Assembly: GCF_026344135.1 (NCBI RefSeq)
Contig: NZ_JAPKNA010000003.1
Span: forward strand, 372,001 to 436,000
Length of the DNA stretch: 64,000 bases
From: Alcaligenes parafaecalis
GTDB lineage: Bacteria; Pseudomonadota; Gammaproteobacteria; Burkholderiales; Burkholderiaceae_B
Reading direction: 5' to 3'
Part shown: positions 33,742 to 42,483 of the stretch, one piece after another
Position numbering within the stretch: position 1 is the first letter of the stretch
How the letters are laid out: each line of letters opens with the position of its first letter
The notes under the pieces: generated by a model
The model's database searches: none
Seen by the model: the letters and a program-made list of their open reading frames with translations, nothing else
What the model was told of the DNA's origin: nothing
Made by a program: the position numbers and the translations under genes

Positions 33742-36036
33742 TTAGCTGTTTTGCTGGGCTTCTTGCTGAGCATCCACAACAGCCAGGGCTGTCATGTTGA
33801 TGATGCGACGCACAGTAGCGCTGGTGGTCAGGATGTGGATGGGGCGAGCCGCACCCAGCAGGATAGGGCCCATGGCCACACCGTTGCTGCCTGTCATCTT
33901 CAGCATGTTGTACGTGATGTTGCCAGCGTCCAGGTTAGGAGTGATCAGCAGGTTGGCCGAACCGCGCAGCGTGCTGTCGGGGAAGGCTTTCAGGCGGATC
34001 TTCTCGGACAGGGCGGAGTCAGCGTGCATTTCGCCGTCCACTTCCAGGTCTGGAGCACGTTCTGCCAGGATCTGACGAGCCTTGGCCATCTTGCGCGAGG
34101 ACTCGGTCTGGCGGCTGCCAAAGTTCGAGTGCGACAAGAGAGCCACGCGAGGCACCACGCCAAAACGACGAACTTCCTCGGCGGCCTGGATCGTCATGTC
34201 GGCGATCTGTTCGGCGTTGGGGTTCTCGTTAACGTGCGTGTCGCACACAAACAGAGTTTGTGTTGGCAGCATCAGTACGTTCATGGCGGCGAAGGTTTGT
34301 GCTTCTTTCTTCAGGCCAATGACTTGCTCAACGTATTGCAGTTGGCTGTCGTAGTTGCTGGCCACACCGCAGATCATGCCGTCCGCGTCACCGCGTTGCA
34401 GCAGCATCACGCCGATCAGCGAGTTGTGCTTGCGGATCATGGCTTTGGCGATGTCTGGAGTAACGCCTTCACGTGCTTTGAGCTTGTAGTAGGAGGTCCA
34501 GGTGTCGGTAAAGCGGTCGTCGTCTTCGGGGTCAACGATTTGCACGTTCTTGCCCGCTTCCAGACGCAGACCGGCTTTCTTGACGCGCATTTCGATCACG
34601 TTGGGACGACCGACCAGGATAGGCTGGGCCAGCTTCTCGTCCACCACGGTTTGCACGGCACGCAATACGCGCTCGTCTTCGCCGTCAGCGTAAATGATGC
34701 GCTTGGGCGCGGCCTTGGCCTGCATGTACAACGGACGCATCAGCGGGCCGGTGTGGTAGGTCATGGCGATCAGTTTCTGACGGTAGGCGTCCATGTCTTC
34801 GATAGGACGGGCGGCAACGCCGGAGTCCATCGCAGCTTGGGCCACGGCAGGAGCGATCTGAACGATCAGACGGGAATCAAATGGTTTGGGGATGATGTAC
34901 TCAGGGCCAAAACGCAGATCTTCGCCGCCGTAAGCGGTGGCCATATCGTCGCTTTGCTCGACCTGGGCCAGCTCGGCAATGGCTTTCACGCAAGCCAGCT
35001 TCATTTCTTCGTTGATCACGCTGGCGCCAACGTCCAGGGCACCACGGAAAATGAAGGGGAAGCACAGCACGTTGTTGACCTGGTTCGGGTAGTCCGAACG
35101 GCCGGTCGCGATGATGCAGTCAGGGCGAGCAGCCTTGGCCACTTCAGGGCGGATTTCAGGCTCGGGGTTAGCCAGGGCCAGAATCAGAGGCTTGTCGGCC
35201 ATGGTCTTGACCATGTCGGCACTCAGAACGCCAGGAGCCGAACAACCCAGGAATACGTCAGCGCCGACCATGGCATCAGCCAGAGTGCGAGCGTCGGTGT
35301 CTTGAGCGTAGCGAGCCTTGTTGGGCTCCATGTTCTCGTCACGGCCTTTCCAGATGATGCCACGCGAGTCAGCCACGAAAATGTTGCTCAGCTTCACGCC
35401 CAGGGCAACCAGCAAGTCCAGGCAAGCAATGGCAGCAGCGCCAGCGCCCGAGCACACCAGTTTGATGTCGCCAATGTTCTTGTTAACGACTTTCAGGCCG
35501 TTCAGAACTGCGGAGGACGAGATGATGGCGGTACCGTGCTGGTCGTCGTGGAACACGGGAATGCTCATGCGCTCGCGCAGCTTCTTCTCGATGTAGAAGC
35601 ACTCGGGGGCCTTGATGTCTTCCAGGTTCACACCGCCCAGGGTGGGTTCCAGTGCAGCAATGATGTCGACCAGCTTGTCCGGATCGGTTTCGTTCAATTC
35701 GATATCGAACACATCAATGCCAGCGAATTTCTTGAACAGGCAGCCTTTGCCTTCCATGACGGGCTTGGCGGCCAGAGGGCCGATATTGCCCAGACCCAGC
35801 ACAGCGGTACCGTTGGTGACCACAGCCACCAGGTTGGCGCGCGAGGTGTACTTGGCGGCGGCTTCTTCGCCTTCGGCGTGGATGGCCATGCAAGCAGATG
35901 CGACGCCGGGGGAATAGGCTAGCGAGAGGTCATCTTGATTGGCTAGGGTCTTGGTGGGAACCACCGAGATTTTCCCGGGAGTGGGATACGCGTGATAGTC
36001 CAGCGCAAGTTTGGCCAGATCGGCGTTGGCATCCAT
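33742..36036 (-). CDS. maeB: NADP-dependent malic enzyme (MaeB type)
   Basis: 764 residues in two parts. The malic enzyme domain (about 1-430) has the substrate/metal blocks FHDDQHGTAIISSSAVLNGL and SGAGAAAIACLDLL (NADP-binding). The C-terminal part (about 430-764) resembles phosphotransacetylase, typical of MaeB and used for allosteric control rather than catalysis. It decarboxylates malate to pyruvate. Start ATG with AGGAGC upstream. The upstream 520-bp gap is shared with divergent sucA. Confidence 0.95.
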   Translation of the reverse strand: MDANADLAKLALDYHAYPTPGKISVVPTKTLANQDDLSLAYSPGVASACMAIHAEGEEAAAKYTSRANLVAVVTNGTAVLGLGNIGPLAAKPVMEGKGCLFKKFAGIDVFDIELNETDPDKLVDIIAALEPTLGGVNLEDIKAPECFYIEKKLRERMSIPVFHDDQHGTAIISSSAVLNGLKVVNKNIGDIKLVCSGAGAAAIACLDLLVALGVKLSNIFVADSRGIIWKGRDENMEPNKARYAQDTDARTLADAMVGADVFLGCSAPGVLSADMVKTMADKPLILALANPEPEIRPEVAKAARPDCIIATGRSDYPNQVNNVLCFPFIFRGALDVGASVINEEMKLACVKAIAELAQVEQSDDMATAYGGEDLRFGPEYIIPKPFDSRLIVQIAPAVAQAAMDSGVAARPIEDMDAYRQKLIAMTYHTGPLMRPLYMQAKAAPKRIIYADGEDERVLRAVQTVVDEKLAQPILVGRPNVIEMRVKKAGLRLEAGKNVQIVDPEDDDRFTDTWTSYYKLKAREGVTPDIAKAMIRKHNSLIGVMLLQRGDADGMICGVASNYDSQLQYVEQVIGLKKEAQTFAAMNVLMLPTQTLFVCDTHVNENPNAEQIADMTIQAAEEVRRFGVVPRVALLSHSNFGSRQTESSRKMAKARQILAERAPDLEVDGEMHADSALSEKIRLKAFPDSTLRGSANLLITPNLDAGNITYNMLKMTGSNGVAMGPILLGAARPIHILTTSATVRRIINMTALAVVDAQQEAQQNS

Positions 36037-36393
36037 TTGGTAAAGCTCCTGATAGGATTTTTTATGTGTAAAAGTAAATCTAATTTATAAGAAATACAGT
36101 CACCAGGTAGGTGCTGATTTGTTATAGACAGCATATGTCATGGCAACGCTTGTTGCCTGCCTCAAGGTGACCAAGGGCAGGCTGGGCTCGGTTTGGTGGA
36201 AAAGGGGCCCGCGAAGCGCGTACTTGCTGCACACGATTAGCATATCGGAATTTTTCCTTCATGTGGGGCGCCACAGGGGCGTCAATCATGATTTGGAGCG
36301 CTTCTTTTGTAAGAATTCGCCCTTGTGATAGATCGATGTGTTTGTTAATGCCAACGGTCTGATGCAGTCGCCAAGCATTTTAGATGTCATTAA

Positions 36394-36443
36394 TTGCGCC
36401 TTTTGTGTGCGGCGTTATACTAGATCGATACGGCTTGTATAAG
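36394..36443 (+). promoter_or_regulatory. Predicted sucA promoter with degenerate GntR-like site
   Basis: TTGCGC (36394-36399), 16-bp spacer, TATACT (36416-36421) gives a sigma-70-like promoter. About 12 bp downstream is CTTGTATAAG (36434-36443), 9/10 to the core CTTATATAAG of the acnB/mdh dyad. The 36037-36556 gap otherwise holds a 7-bp inverted repeat (GCCTGCC/GGCAGGC near 36155-36183) and no convincing gene. Confidence 0.5.
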
Positions 36444-36523
36444 GCGTCCTACGTTGCCTTCTGCTCCTGCTATCCGCTAACCGGCGAGGTCCGTGTCGCG
36501 GAAGGTTTTCCTGCATCTCAACA

Positions 36524-36538
36524 CGAGTGAAACACTCG
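36524..36538 (+). other. Small hairpin in sucA leader
   Basis: CGAGTG-AAA-CACTCG, 6-bp stem with a three-base loop, ending about 18 nt before the sucA ATG and just ahead of AGGTGA. It could affect ribosome access. Function is inferred. Confidence 0.35.
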
Positions 36539-36556
36539 GCTAGGTGAAGCGTAATA

Positions 36557-39424
36557 ATGTCATCGCAAAAAGAACTGCTCAGTAACTCTTATTTGTTCGG
36601 GAGCAATGCTCCTTACGTCGAAGAACTCTACGAGTCCTACCTCGACAATCCAGGCTCCGTCGCCGACCAGTGGCGCGAGTACTTCGATCAGTTGCAGCAT
36701 CAGCCTGCTACTGACGGCCGCGACAGCACCCGCGATCAAGCTCACGCTCCTATCGTCGAGTCTTTCGCCCAACGTGCCAAAGCCAATGCCTTCCTGACCA
36801 GCGCGCAAGCTCCGGACCTGACAGTTGCCATGAAGCAAGTGTCGATTCAGTCCATGATTGCTGCTTACCGCTCCCTGGGTGCCCGCATTGCCGAACTGGA
36901 TCCCCTGAAGCGCTCCGAACGCCCCAGCATCCCTGAACTGGACCCCGCTTTCTACGGTTTGACCGAAGCGGATCTGGACCAGGTCTACTCCGCCACCAAC
37001 ACCTACTTCACCAAAGCCGACACCATGACGCTGCGCGACATGCTCAAGGCCTTGCGTGATACGTACTCGCGTTCGGTGGGCGCAGAATTCATGTACATCT
37101 CCGACCCCGTCGTCAAGCGCTGGATTCAACAGCGCCTGGAGTCGGTGCATGGCACAGGTTCTTTCGACGTTGACCAAAAACGCAACATCCTGCAGCAGTT
37201 GACCGAGGCCGAAGGCCTGGAGCGCTTCCTGCACACCAAATACGTAGGTCAGAAACGCTTCTCCCTGGAAGGTGGCGAGAGCTTCATCGCTTGTATGGAT
37301 GAGGTCGTCAACCACGCTGGCGAGAACGGCGTTCAGGAAATCATCGTGGGTATGGCCCACCGTGGCCGTCTGAACATGCTGGTCAACATCATGGGCAAAA
37401 TGCCCGGTGACCTGTTTGCCGAATTTGAAGGTCATCACGCTGAAGGCCTGACCGACGGCGACGTGAAATACCACAACGGTTTCTCCAGCGACCTGTCCAC
37501 CCGTGGCGGTCCAGTTCACCTGTCCCTGGCCTTTAACCCATCCCACCTGGAAATTGTGAACCCAGTGGTCGAGGGTTCGGTCCGTGCTCGCCAGGATCGT
37601 CGTAACGACGAAGAAGGCAGCCAGGTGTTGCCCGTGCTGGTACACGGTGACGCGGCATTTGCCGGCCAGGGCGTGGTCATGGAAACACTGAACCTGGCCC
37701 AGACTCGTGGCTACGGTACCGGTGGCACGCTGCACATCGTTATTAACAACCAGATCGGTTTCACCACCTCTGACCCCCGCGATACACGCTCCACGCTGTA
37801 TTGCACGGACGTGGTCAAGATGATTGAAGCCCCTGTGTTCCACGTCAACGGCGACGATCCCGAAGCTGTTGTGTTCGTGACTCAGTTGGCTCTGGACTTC
37901 CGCCGCGAATTCAAGCACGACGTCGTGGTTGATATTGTTTGCTTCCGTAAACTGGGCCACAACGAGCAAGACACTCCCTCGATGACCCAGCCGCTGATGT
38001 ACAAGAAGATTGGTCAGCACAACGGTACGCGCAAACTGTACGCCGACAAGCTGGTTGCTCAAGGCATTCTGGCCGAGAACGAGCCCGAAGATCTGGTCAA
38101 GGCCTACCGTCAACTGATGGAAGACGGCAAGCGCACGGTTGAACCTGTTCTGACTGACTACAAGAACAAGTACGCGACCGACTGGTCCGCTTTCCTGGGC
38201 GCCAAATGGACTGACCAGGCAGACACCGCTTTGCCTCTGTCCGAACTGGCTCGCATCGGTGAAAAACTGACTACTGTGCCTGAAGACTTCACCGTTCACC
38301 CTCTGGTCAACCGCATGCTGAACGACCGTCGTGCCATGGCACGCGGCGAAGCACAAGTGGACTGGGGCATGGGCGAGCACTTGGCCTTTGCAACTCTGGT
38401 GAACAATGGCTACGCCATCCGTATTACCGGTCAGGATTCGGGCCGTGGTACGTTCACACACCGTCACGCTGTATTGCACGATCAAAAACGTGAGCGCTGG
38501 AATGATGGTGCTTACATTCCTCTGCAAAACGTGTCGGAAGGCCAAGCCAACTTCACGGTGATCGACTCGGTCCTGTCCGAAGAAGCCGTGCTGGCCTTTG
38601 AATACGGTTACGCCTCTGCAGAACCTAACATCCTGACTATCTGGGAAGCCCAGTTCGGCGACTTCGCCAACGGTGCTCAGGTTGTGATTGACCAGTTCAT
38701 TACATCGGGTGAAGCCAAGTGGGGCCGTCATTGCGGTCTGACCTTGATGCTGCCACACGGCTACGAAGGTCAGGGTCCGGAGCACTCCTCGGCCCGTATC
38801 GAGCGTTTCTTGCAATTGTGCGCAGACAACAACATCCAGGTTGTCCAGCCTACCAACGGCGCCCAGATCTTCCACGTTCTGCGTCGTCAGATGATCCGTC
38901 CTTTCCGCAAGCCTTTGGTCATCATGACGCCCAAGTCCTTGCTGCGTAATAAAGACGCTACCTCGCCAATGAGCGATCTGGCTGAAGGTCACTTCATGCC
39001 CGTGATCGGCGAGACGGATCAGGCAATTGATGCAGCCGCTGTCAAACGTGTTCTGGCTTGCTCGGGCAAGGTTTACTACGATCTGGTGAACCACCGTAAA
39101 GAGCTGGAGCGCAACGATATTGCCATTATCCGTGTGGAGCAGTTGTATCCGTTTGCCCACAAGGCCTTCCAGGCAGAGCTGGCTAAATACAGCAACGCCA
39201 AGGAAGTTATCTGGGTTCAGGACGAACCTCAAAACCAAGGTGCATGGTTCTACGTTCAGCATCACATCTACGAGAACATGACCGAAGGTCAGAAGCTAGG
39301 CTACGCCGGTCGTGCCGCGTCCGCTTCGCCTGCAGTGGGTTACCTGGCCAAGCACCAGGAACAACACAAGGCGCTGCTGGAGCAGGCTTTCGGCGTCCGC
39401 AAAGGCTTCATGCTGACCAAATAA
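36557..39424 (+). CDS. sucA: 2-Oxoglutarate dehydrogenase E1 component
   Basis: 955 residues, thiamine-diphosphate dependent. The N-terminus LLSNSYLFGSNAPYVEELYESYLDNPGSV is the E1o-specific E2-binding segment. GMAHRGRLNMLVNIMGK, HVNGDDPEAVVFV with the downstream VVDIVCFRKLGHNE, and RGTFTHRHAVLHDQ are conserved catalytic and cofactor blocks. It decarboxylates 2-oxoglutarate and passes the succinyl group to OdhB. First gene of sucA-odhB-lpdA, with a 34-nt gap to odhB. Confidence 0.98.
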   Translation: MSSQKELLSNSYLFGSNAPYVEELYESYLDNPGSVADQWREYFDQLQHQPATDGRDSTRDQAHAPIVESFAQRAKANAFLTSAQAPDLTVAMKQVSIQSMIAAYRSLGARIAELDPLKRSERPSIPELDPAFYGLTEADLDQVYSATNTYFTKADTMTLRDMLKALRDTYSRSVGAEFMYISDPVVKRWIQQRLESVHGTGSFDVDQKRNILQQLTEAEGLERFLHTKYVGQKRFSLEGGESFIACMDEVVNHAGENGVQEIIVGMAHRGRLNMLVNIMGKMPGDLFAEFEGHHAEGLTDGDVKYHNGFSSDLSTRGGPVHLSLAFNPSHLEIVNPVVEGSVRARQDRRNDEEGSQVLPVLVHGDAAFAGQGVVMETLNLAQTRGYGTGGTLHIVINNQIGFTTSDPRDTRSTLYCTDVVKMIEAPVFHVNGDDPEAVVFVTQLALDFRREFKHDVVVDIVCFRKLGHNEQDTPSMTQPLMYKKIGQHNGTRKLYADKLVAQGILAENEPEDLVKAYRQLMEDGKRTVEPVLTDYKNKYATDWSAFLGAKWTDQADTALPLSELARIGEKLTTVPEDFTVHPLVNRMLNDRRAMARGEAQVDWGMGEHLAFATLVNNGYAIRITGQDSGRGTFTHRHAVLHDQKRERWNDGAYIPLQNVSEGQANFTVIDSVLSEEAVLAFEYGYASAEPNILTIWEAQFGDFANGAQVVIDQFITSGEAKWGRHCGLTLMLPHGYEGQGPEHSSARIERFLQLCADNNIQVVQPTNGAQIFHVLRRQMIRPFRKPLVIMTPKSLLRNKDATSPMSDLAEGHFMPVIGETDQAIDAAAVKRVLACSGKVYYDLVNHRKELERNDIAIIRVEQLYPFAHKAFQAELAKYSNAKEVIWVQDEPQNQGAWFYVQHHIYENMTEGQKLGYAGRAASASPAVGYLAKHQEQHKALLEQAFGVRKGFMLTK

Positions 39425-39458
39425 CGCACCCCAAATTTTAAATACGGAAAATATAATC

Positions 39459-40673
39459 ATGGCAATTACCGACGTTCTGGTTCCCCAACTCTCTGAATCC
39501 ATCTCCGAAGCGACTTTGCTGGAATGGAAAAAACAACCTGGCGAAATGGTCCAGGCTGACGAAATCCTGATCGAAGTTGAAACCGACAAGGTCGTGCTGG
39601 AAGTTCCAGCTCCTGCTTCGGGCGTGCTGAGCGAAATCGTCAAGGCTAACGGCAGCACCGTTACCTCCGGCGACGTGCTGGCTCGTATCGACTCCGAAGG
39701 CAAAGCCGCCGCTGCTGCTCCTGCCGCCGCTGAACAAGCCGCTCCTGCTGCTGCCCCCGCCGCCGCTGCTCCTGCTGCCAGCACTGCTGCTTCTTCCGTT
39801 GCTTCGCCTGCCGCTGCCAAGATCCTGGCTGAAAAGGGCGTGGAAGCCAGCTCCGTGGAAGGTTCCGGCCGTGGTGGTCGCATCACCAAGGGTGACGCAC
39901 TGCAAGCTAACGCTCCTGCCACCAGCAAGCCTGCTGCCGCTCCTGTTGCACCTCCAACCCTGTCCCTGGACGGTCGTCCAGAACAGCGCGTGCCCATGAG
40001 CCGTCTGCGTGCCCGTATCGCCGAGCGTCTGCTGCAGTCGCAATCCGAAAACGCCATGCTGACCACGTTCAACGAAGTGAACATGCAAGCTGTGCTGGAT
40101 CTGCGTAAAAAATACAAAGATCAGTTCGAGAAAGAACACGGTGTGAAACTGGGCTTCATGTCCTTCTTCGTTAAAGCCGCTGTTGCTGCTTTGAAGAAAT
40201 ACCCCGTGCTGAACGCCTCGGTTGATGGCAAAGACGTCATCTACCACGGTTACTTCGACATTGGTGTGGCTGTTGGTAGCCCACGTGGTCTGGTGGTGCC
40301 TATCCTGCGTAACGCTGATCAAATGTCGATTGCTGACATCGAAAAGCAAATCGCTGACTTCGGTGCCCGTGCTCGCGACGGCAAGCTGACTCTGGAAGAA
40401 ATGACAGGCGGTACCTTCTCGATCTCCAACGGTGGTGTGTTCGGCTCCATGCTGTCCACCCCGATCATCAACCCACCTCAGTCCGCCATCCTGGGCATTC
40501 ACGCCACCAAGGACCGCGCTGTTGTTGAAAACGGTCAGATCGTGGTTCGCCCCATGAACTACCTGGCTATGTCCTACGACCACCGCATCATCGACGGCCG
40601 CGAAGCCGTTCTGGGTCTGGTAGCCATGAAAGAAGCGCTGGAAGATCCTCAGCGTTTGCTGCTGAACGTCTAA
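39459..40673 (+). CDS. odhB: Dihydrolipoyllysine succinyltransferase (E2 of 2-oxoglutarate dehydrogenase)
   Basis: 404 residues. A single lipoyl domain (1-80) carries the lipoyl Lys44 in VETDKVVLEV. An Ala/Pro-rich linker (about 85-112) follows. The E1/E3-binding domain spans about 115-155 (AAKILAEKGVEASSVEGSGRGGRITKGD). The catalytic domain ends with SYDHRIIDGREAV, His375 being the active-site residue. The short linker region is highly repetitive (AAPAAA). It is the core of the OGDH complex. Confidence 0.97.
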   Translation: MAITDVLVPQLSESISEATLLEWKKQPGEMVQADEILIEVETDKVVLEVPAPASGVLSEIVKANGSTVTSGDVLARIDSEGKAAAAAPAAAEQAAPAAAPAAAAPAASTAASSVASPAAAKILAEKGVEASSVEGSGRGGRITKGDALQANAPATSKPAAAPVAPPTLSLDGRPEQRVPMSRLRARIAERLLQSQSENAMLTTFNEVNMQAVLDLRKKYKDQFEKEHGVKLGFMSFFVKAAVAALKKYPVLNASVDGKDVIYHGYFDIGVAVGSPRGLVVPILRNADQMSIADIEKQIADFGARARDGKLTLEEMTGGTFSISNGGVFGSMLSTPIINPPQSAILGIHATKDRAVVENGQIVVRPMNYLAMSYDHRIIDGREAVLGLVAMKEALEDPQRLLLNV

Positions 40674-40703
40674 GCACGCGGTAGTTTCGGTCTAGTTTGT
40701 ATA

Positions 40704-40734
40704 CGGCCAAGTGCTTGCTTCTAAGCCTTGGCCG
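40704..40734 (+). other. Hairpin between odhB and lpdA
   Basis: CGGCCAAG / CTTGGCCG extended inward by GCTT/AAGC with small bulges. Only a short T-rich stretch follows, so it may partly terminate or stabilise the odhB end. The remaining 100 bp before lpdA shows no clear promoter. Confidence 0.45.
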
Positions 40735-40834
40735 ACTTTGTTTAAGGACCTGGGGGTTGGCTGTTGCCACCTGATTGTTTCCCGTCTGATTCTTGGGCGG
40801 TCCAGTGTGCCTTTTCACATTTATGGGATTTTTT

Positions 40835-42262
40835 ATGGCTAAGCAATTTGATGTTGTCGTGATTGGTGCAGGCCCTGGTGGCTACATTGCCGCCATCCGT
40901 GCTGCTCAACTGGGTATGAGCGTCGCTTGCGTGGACGCCTGGTCCACCGCTGAAGGCAAACCCGCTCCTGGCGGTACTTGCACCAACGTAGGTTGCATTC
41001 CTTCCAAGGCCTTGCTGCAATCGTCCGAACACTTCGAGCACGCCAATCTGCATCTGGCTGAGCACGGCGTGGACGTCAAGGGCGTGTCGCTGAATCTGGA
41101 CAAGCTGGTTGGTCGTAAAGATGTCGTCGTCAAGCAGAACAACGACGGCATCTTGTACCTGTTCAAAAAGAACAAAGTTAACTTCTTCCACGGCACCGCT
41201 TCGTTTGGCGCCAAGGTTGACGGCGGCTGGTCGGTGAACGTGGCCGGTGCCAACGCTGAAGAGCTGGTTGCCAAGAACGTCATCATCGCTACCGGTAGCT
41301 CGGCTCGTGCCTTGCCCGGTGCCGAGTTCGACGAAGAACAAATTCTGTCCAACGACGGCGCATTGCGTCTGCCCAAGGTTCCCAAGAAACTGGCCGTTAT
41401 CGGTGCCGGTGTGATTGGTCTGGAACTTGGTAGCGTGTGGCGTCGTCTGGGTGCCGAAGTGACCATTCTGGAAGGTGCTCCCGAGTTCCTGTCCGCCGTG
41501 GATCGCGACGTTGCCAAGGAAGCCCTGAAAGCTTTCACCAAGCAAGGTCTGAAGATCAATGTGGGCGTGAAGGTTGGCGAGATCAAAAAGACCGCCAAGC
41601 ACGTGGCCATCAACTACGTAGACGCTTCGGGCGCCGAGCAAAAGCTGGAAGCCGACAAGCTGATCGTCTCCATTGGCCGTGTTCCTAACACTGCCGGTCT
41701 GGGTGCTGACACCATTGGCCTGAAGCTGGACGAGCGTGGTTTCGTGGTTGTGGACGACGATTGCGCCACCAGCCTGCCAGGTATCTGGGCTGTGGGTGAC
41801 GTGGTTCGTGGTCCTATGCTGGCTCACAAAGCCGAAGAGGAAGGTGTGGCTGTGGCCGAGCGTCTGGCTGGTCAGCAACCTCACGTCAACTTCGACACTG
41901 TGCCTTGGGTTATCTACACCTCCCCTGAAATCGCTTGGGTTGGCAAGACCGAACAGCAACTGAAGACCGAAGGCCGTGCTTACCGCGCTGGCAGCTTCCC
42001 CTTCCTGGCTAACGGCCGTGCCCGCGCACTGGGTGATACCACCGGCTTTGTGAAGGTTCTGGCTGACGCCAAGACCGACGAAGTTCTGGGCGTTCACTTT
42101 GTGGGCCCTGTGGCTTCTGAGCTGGTGGCTGAAGCTGTTGCGATCATGGAATTCCGTGGCGCGTCGGAAGATATCGCCCGTATTTGCCATGCTCACCCAA
42201 CCCTGTCCGAAGCCCTGAAAGAAGCGGCCTTGGCAGTGGACAAACGCGCTCTGAACTTCTGA
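40835..42262 (+). CDS. lpdA: Dihydrolipoyl dehydrogenase (E3)
   Basis: 475 residues from ATG 40835 (MAKQFDVVVIGAGPGGYIAAIRAAQLG). The redox-active disulfide is in GGTCTNVGCIPSKALLQ (C-x4-C). The NAD-binding segment is VIGAGVIGLELGSVWRRLG, and the C-terminal catalytic HAHPTLSEALKEAAL contains the His-Glu pair. It reoxidises lipoamide in the 2-oxoglutarate dehydrogenase complex. Last gene of the suc operon, followed by a strong terminator. Confidence 0.97.
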   Translation: MAKQFDVVVIGAGPGGYIAAIRAAQLGMSVACVDAWSTAEGKPAPGGTCTNVGCIPSKALLQSSEHFEHANLHLAEHGVDVKGVSLNLDKLVGRKDVVVKQNNDGILYLFKKNKVNFFHGTASFGAKVDGGWSVNVAGANAEELVAKNVIIATGSSARALPGAEFDEEQILSNDGALRLPKVPKKLAVIGAGVIGLELGSVWRRLGAEVTILEGAPEFLSAVDRDVAKEALKAFTKQGLKINVGVKVGEIKKTAKHVAINYVDASGAEQKLEADKLIVSIGRVPNTAGLGADTIGLKLDERGFVVVDDDCATSLPGIWAVGDVVRGPMLAHKAEEEGVAVAERLAGQQPHVNFDTVPWVIYTSPEIAWVGKTEQQLKTEGRAYRAGSFPFLANGRARALGDTTGFVKVLADAKTDEVLGVHFVGPVASELVAEAVAIMEFRGASEDIARICHAHPTLSEALKEAALAVDKRALNF

Positions 42263-42284
42263 TAGACTTTCAGGGTGTTGTTGG

Positions 42285-42315
42285 AAAAGGGCGGGCACAG
42301 GCTCGCCCTTTTTTT
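42285..42315 (+). terminator. suc operon terminator
   Basis: AAAAGGGCG / CGCCCTTTT stem with inner GC pair, then a run of T. It lies about 22 bp past lpdA. Confidence 0.9.
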
Positions 42316-42448
42316 CGTCAAAGAATTGGCTTTAATTACGCCAATCTCCAGGGCTTGCCTTGCATGGGATAATTAACCACGCAATATGCCCCGATTCTGT
42401 ATCAGCAGGACGCTTGGTGAAACCCTGGGCGTCTACTGGCAGACCACT

Positions 42449-42465
42449 ACCTGTCCTGGACAGGT
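42449..42465 (+). promoter_or_regulatory. Palindrome just upstream of zapE
   Basis: ACCTGTCC-T-GGACAGGT, a 17-bp near-perfect palindrome, 19 bp before the zapE ATG and followed by TTCTTTTATTTT. It can be read as a DNA operator or as a small terminator-like hairpin (ACCTGT/ACAGGT with a CCTGG loop). zapE shows no clear ribosome site between it and the ATG. Confidence 0.4.
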
Positions 42466-42483
42466 TCTTTTATTTTCAGTGAT

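Noticed and set aside
33751..35922. 723-codon open frame antisense to maeB
   Set aside because: Same reason; the opposite strand encodes an intact malic enzyme.
36140..36328. 62-codon open frame in the maeB-sucA gap
   Set aside because: No convincing ribosome site, no recognisable sequence, and it ends far from any promoter-like element.
36560..39265. 901-codon open frame antisense to sucA
   Set aside because: A by-product of biased codon use in a highly expressed gene; no ribosome site or known domain.
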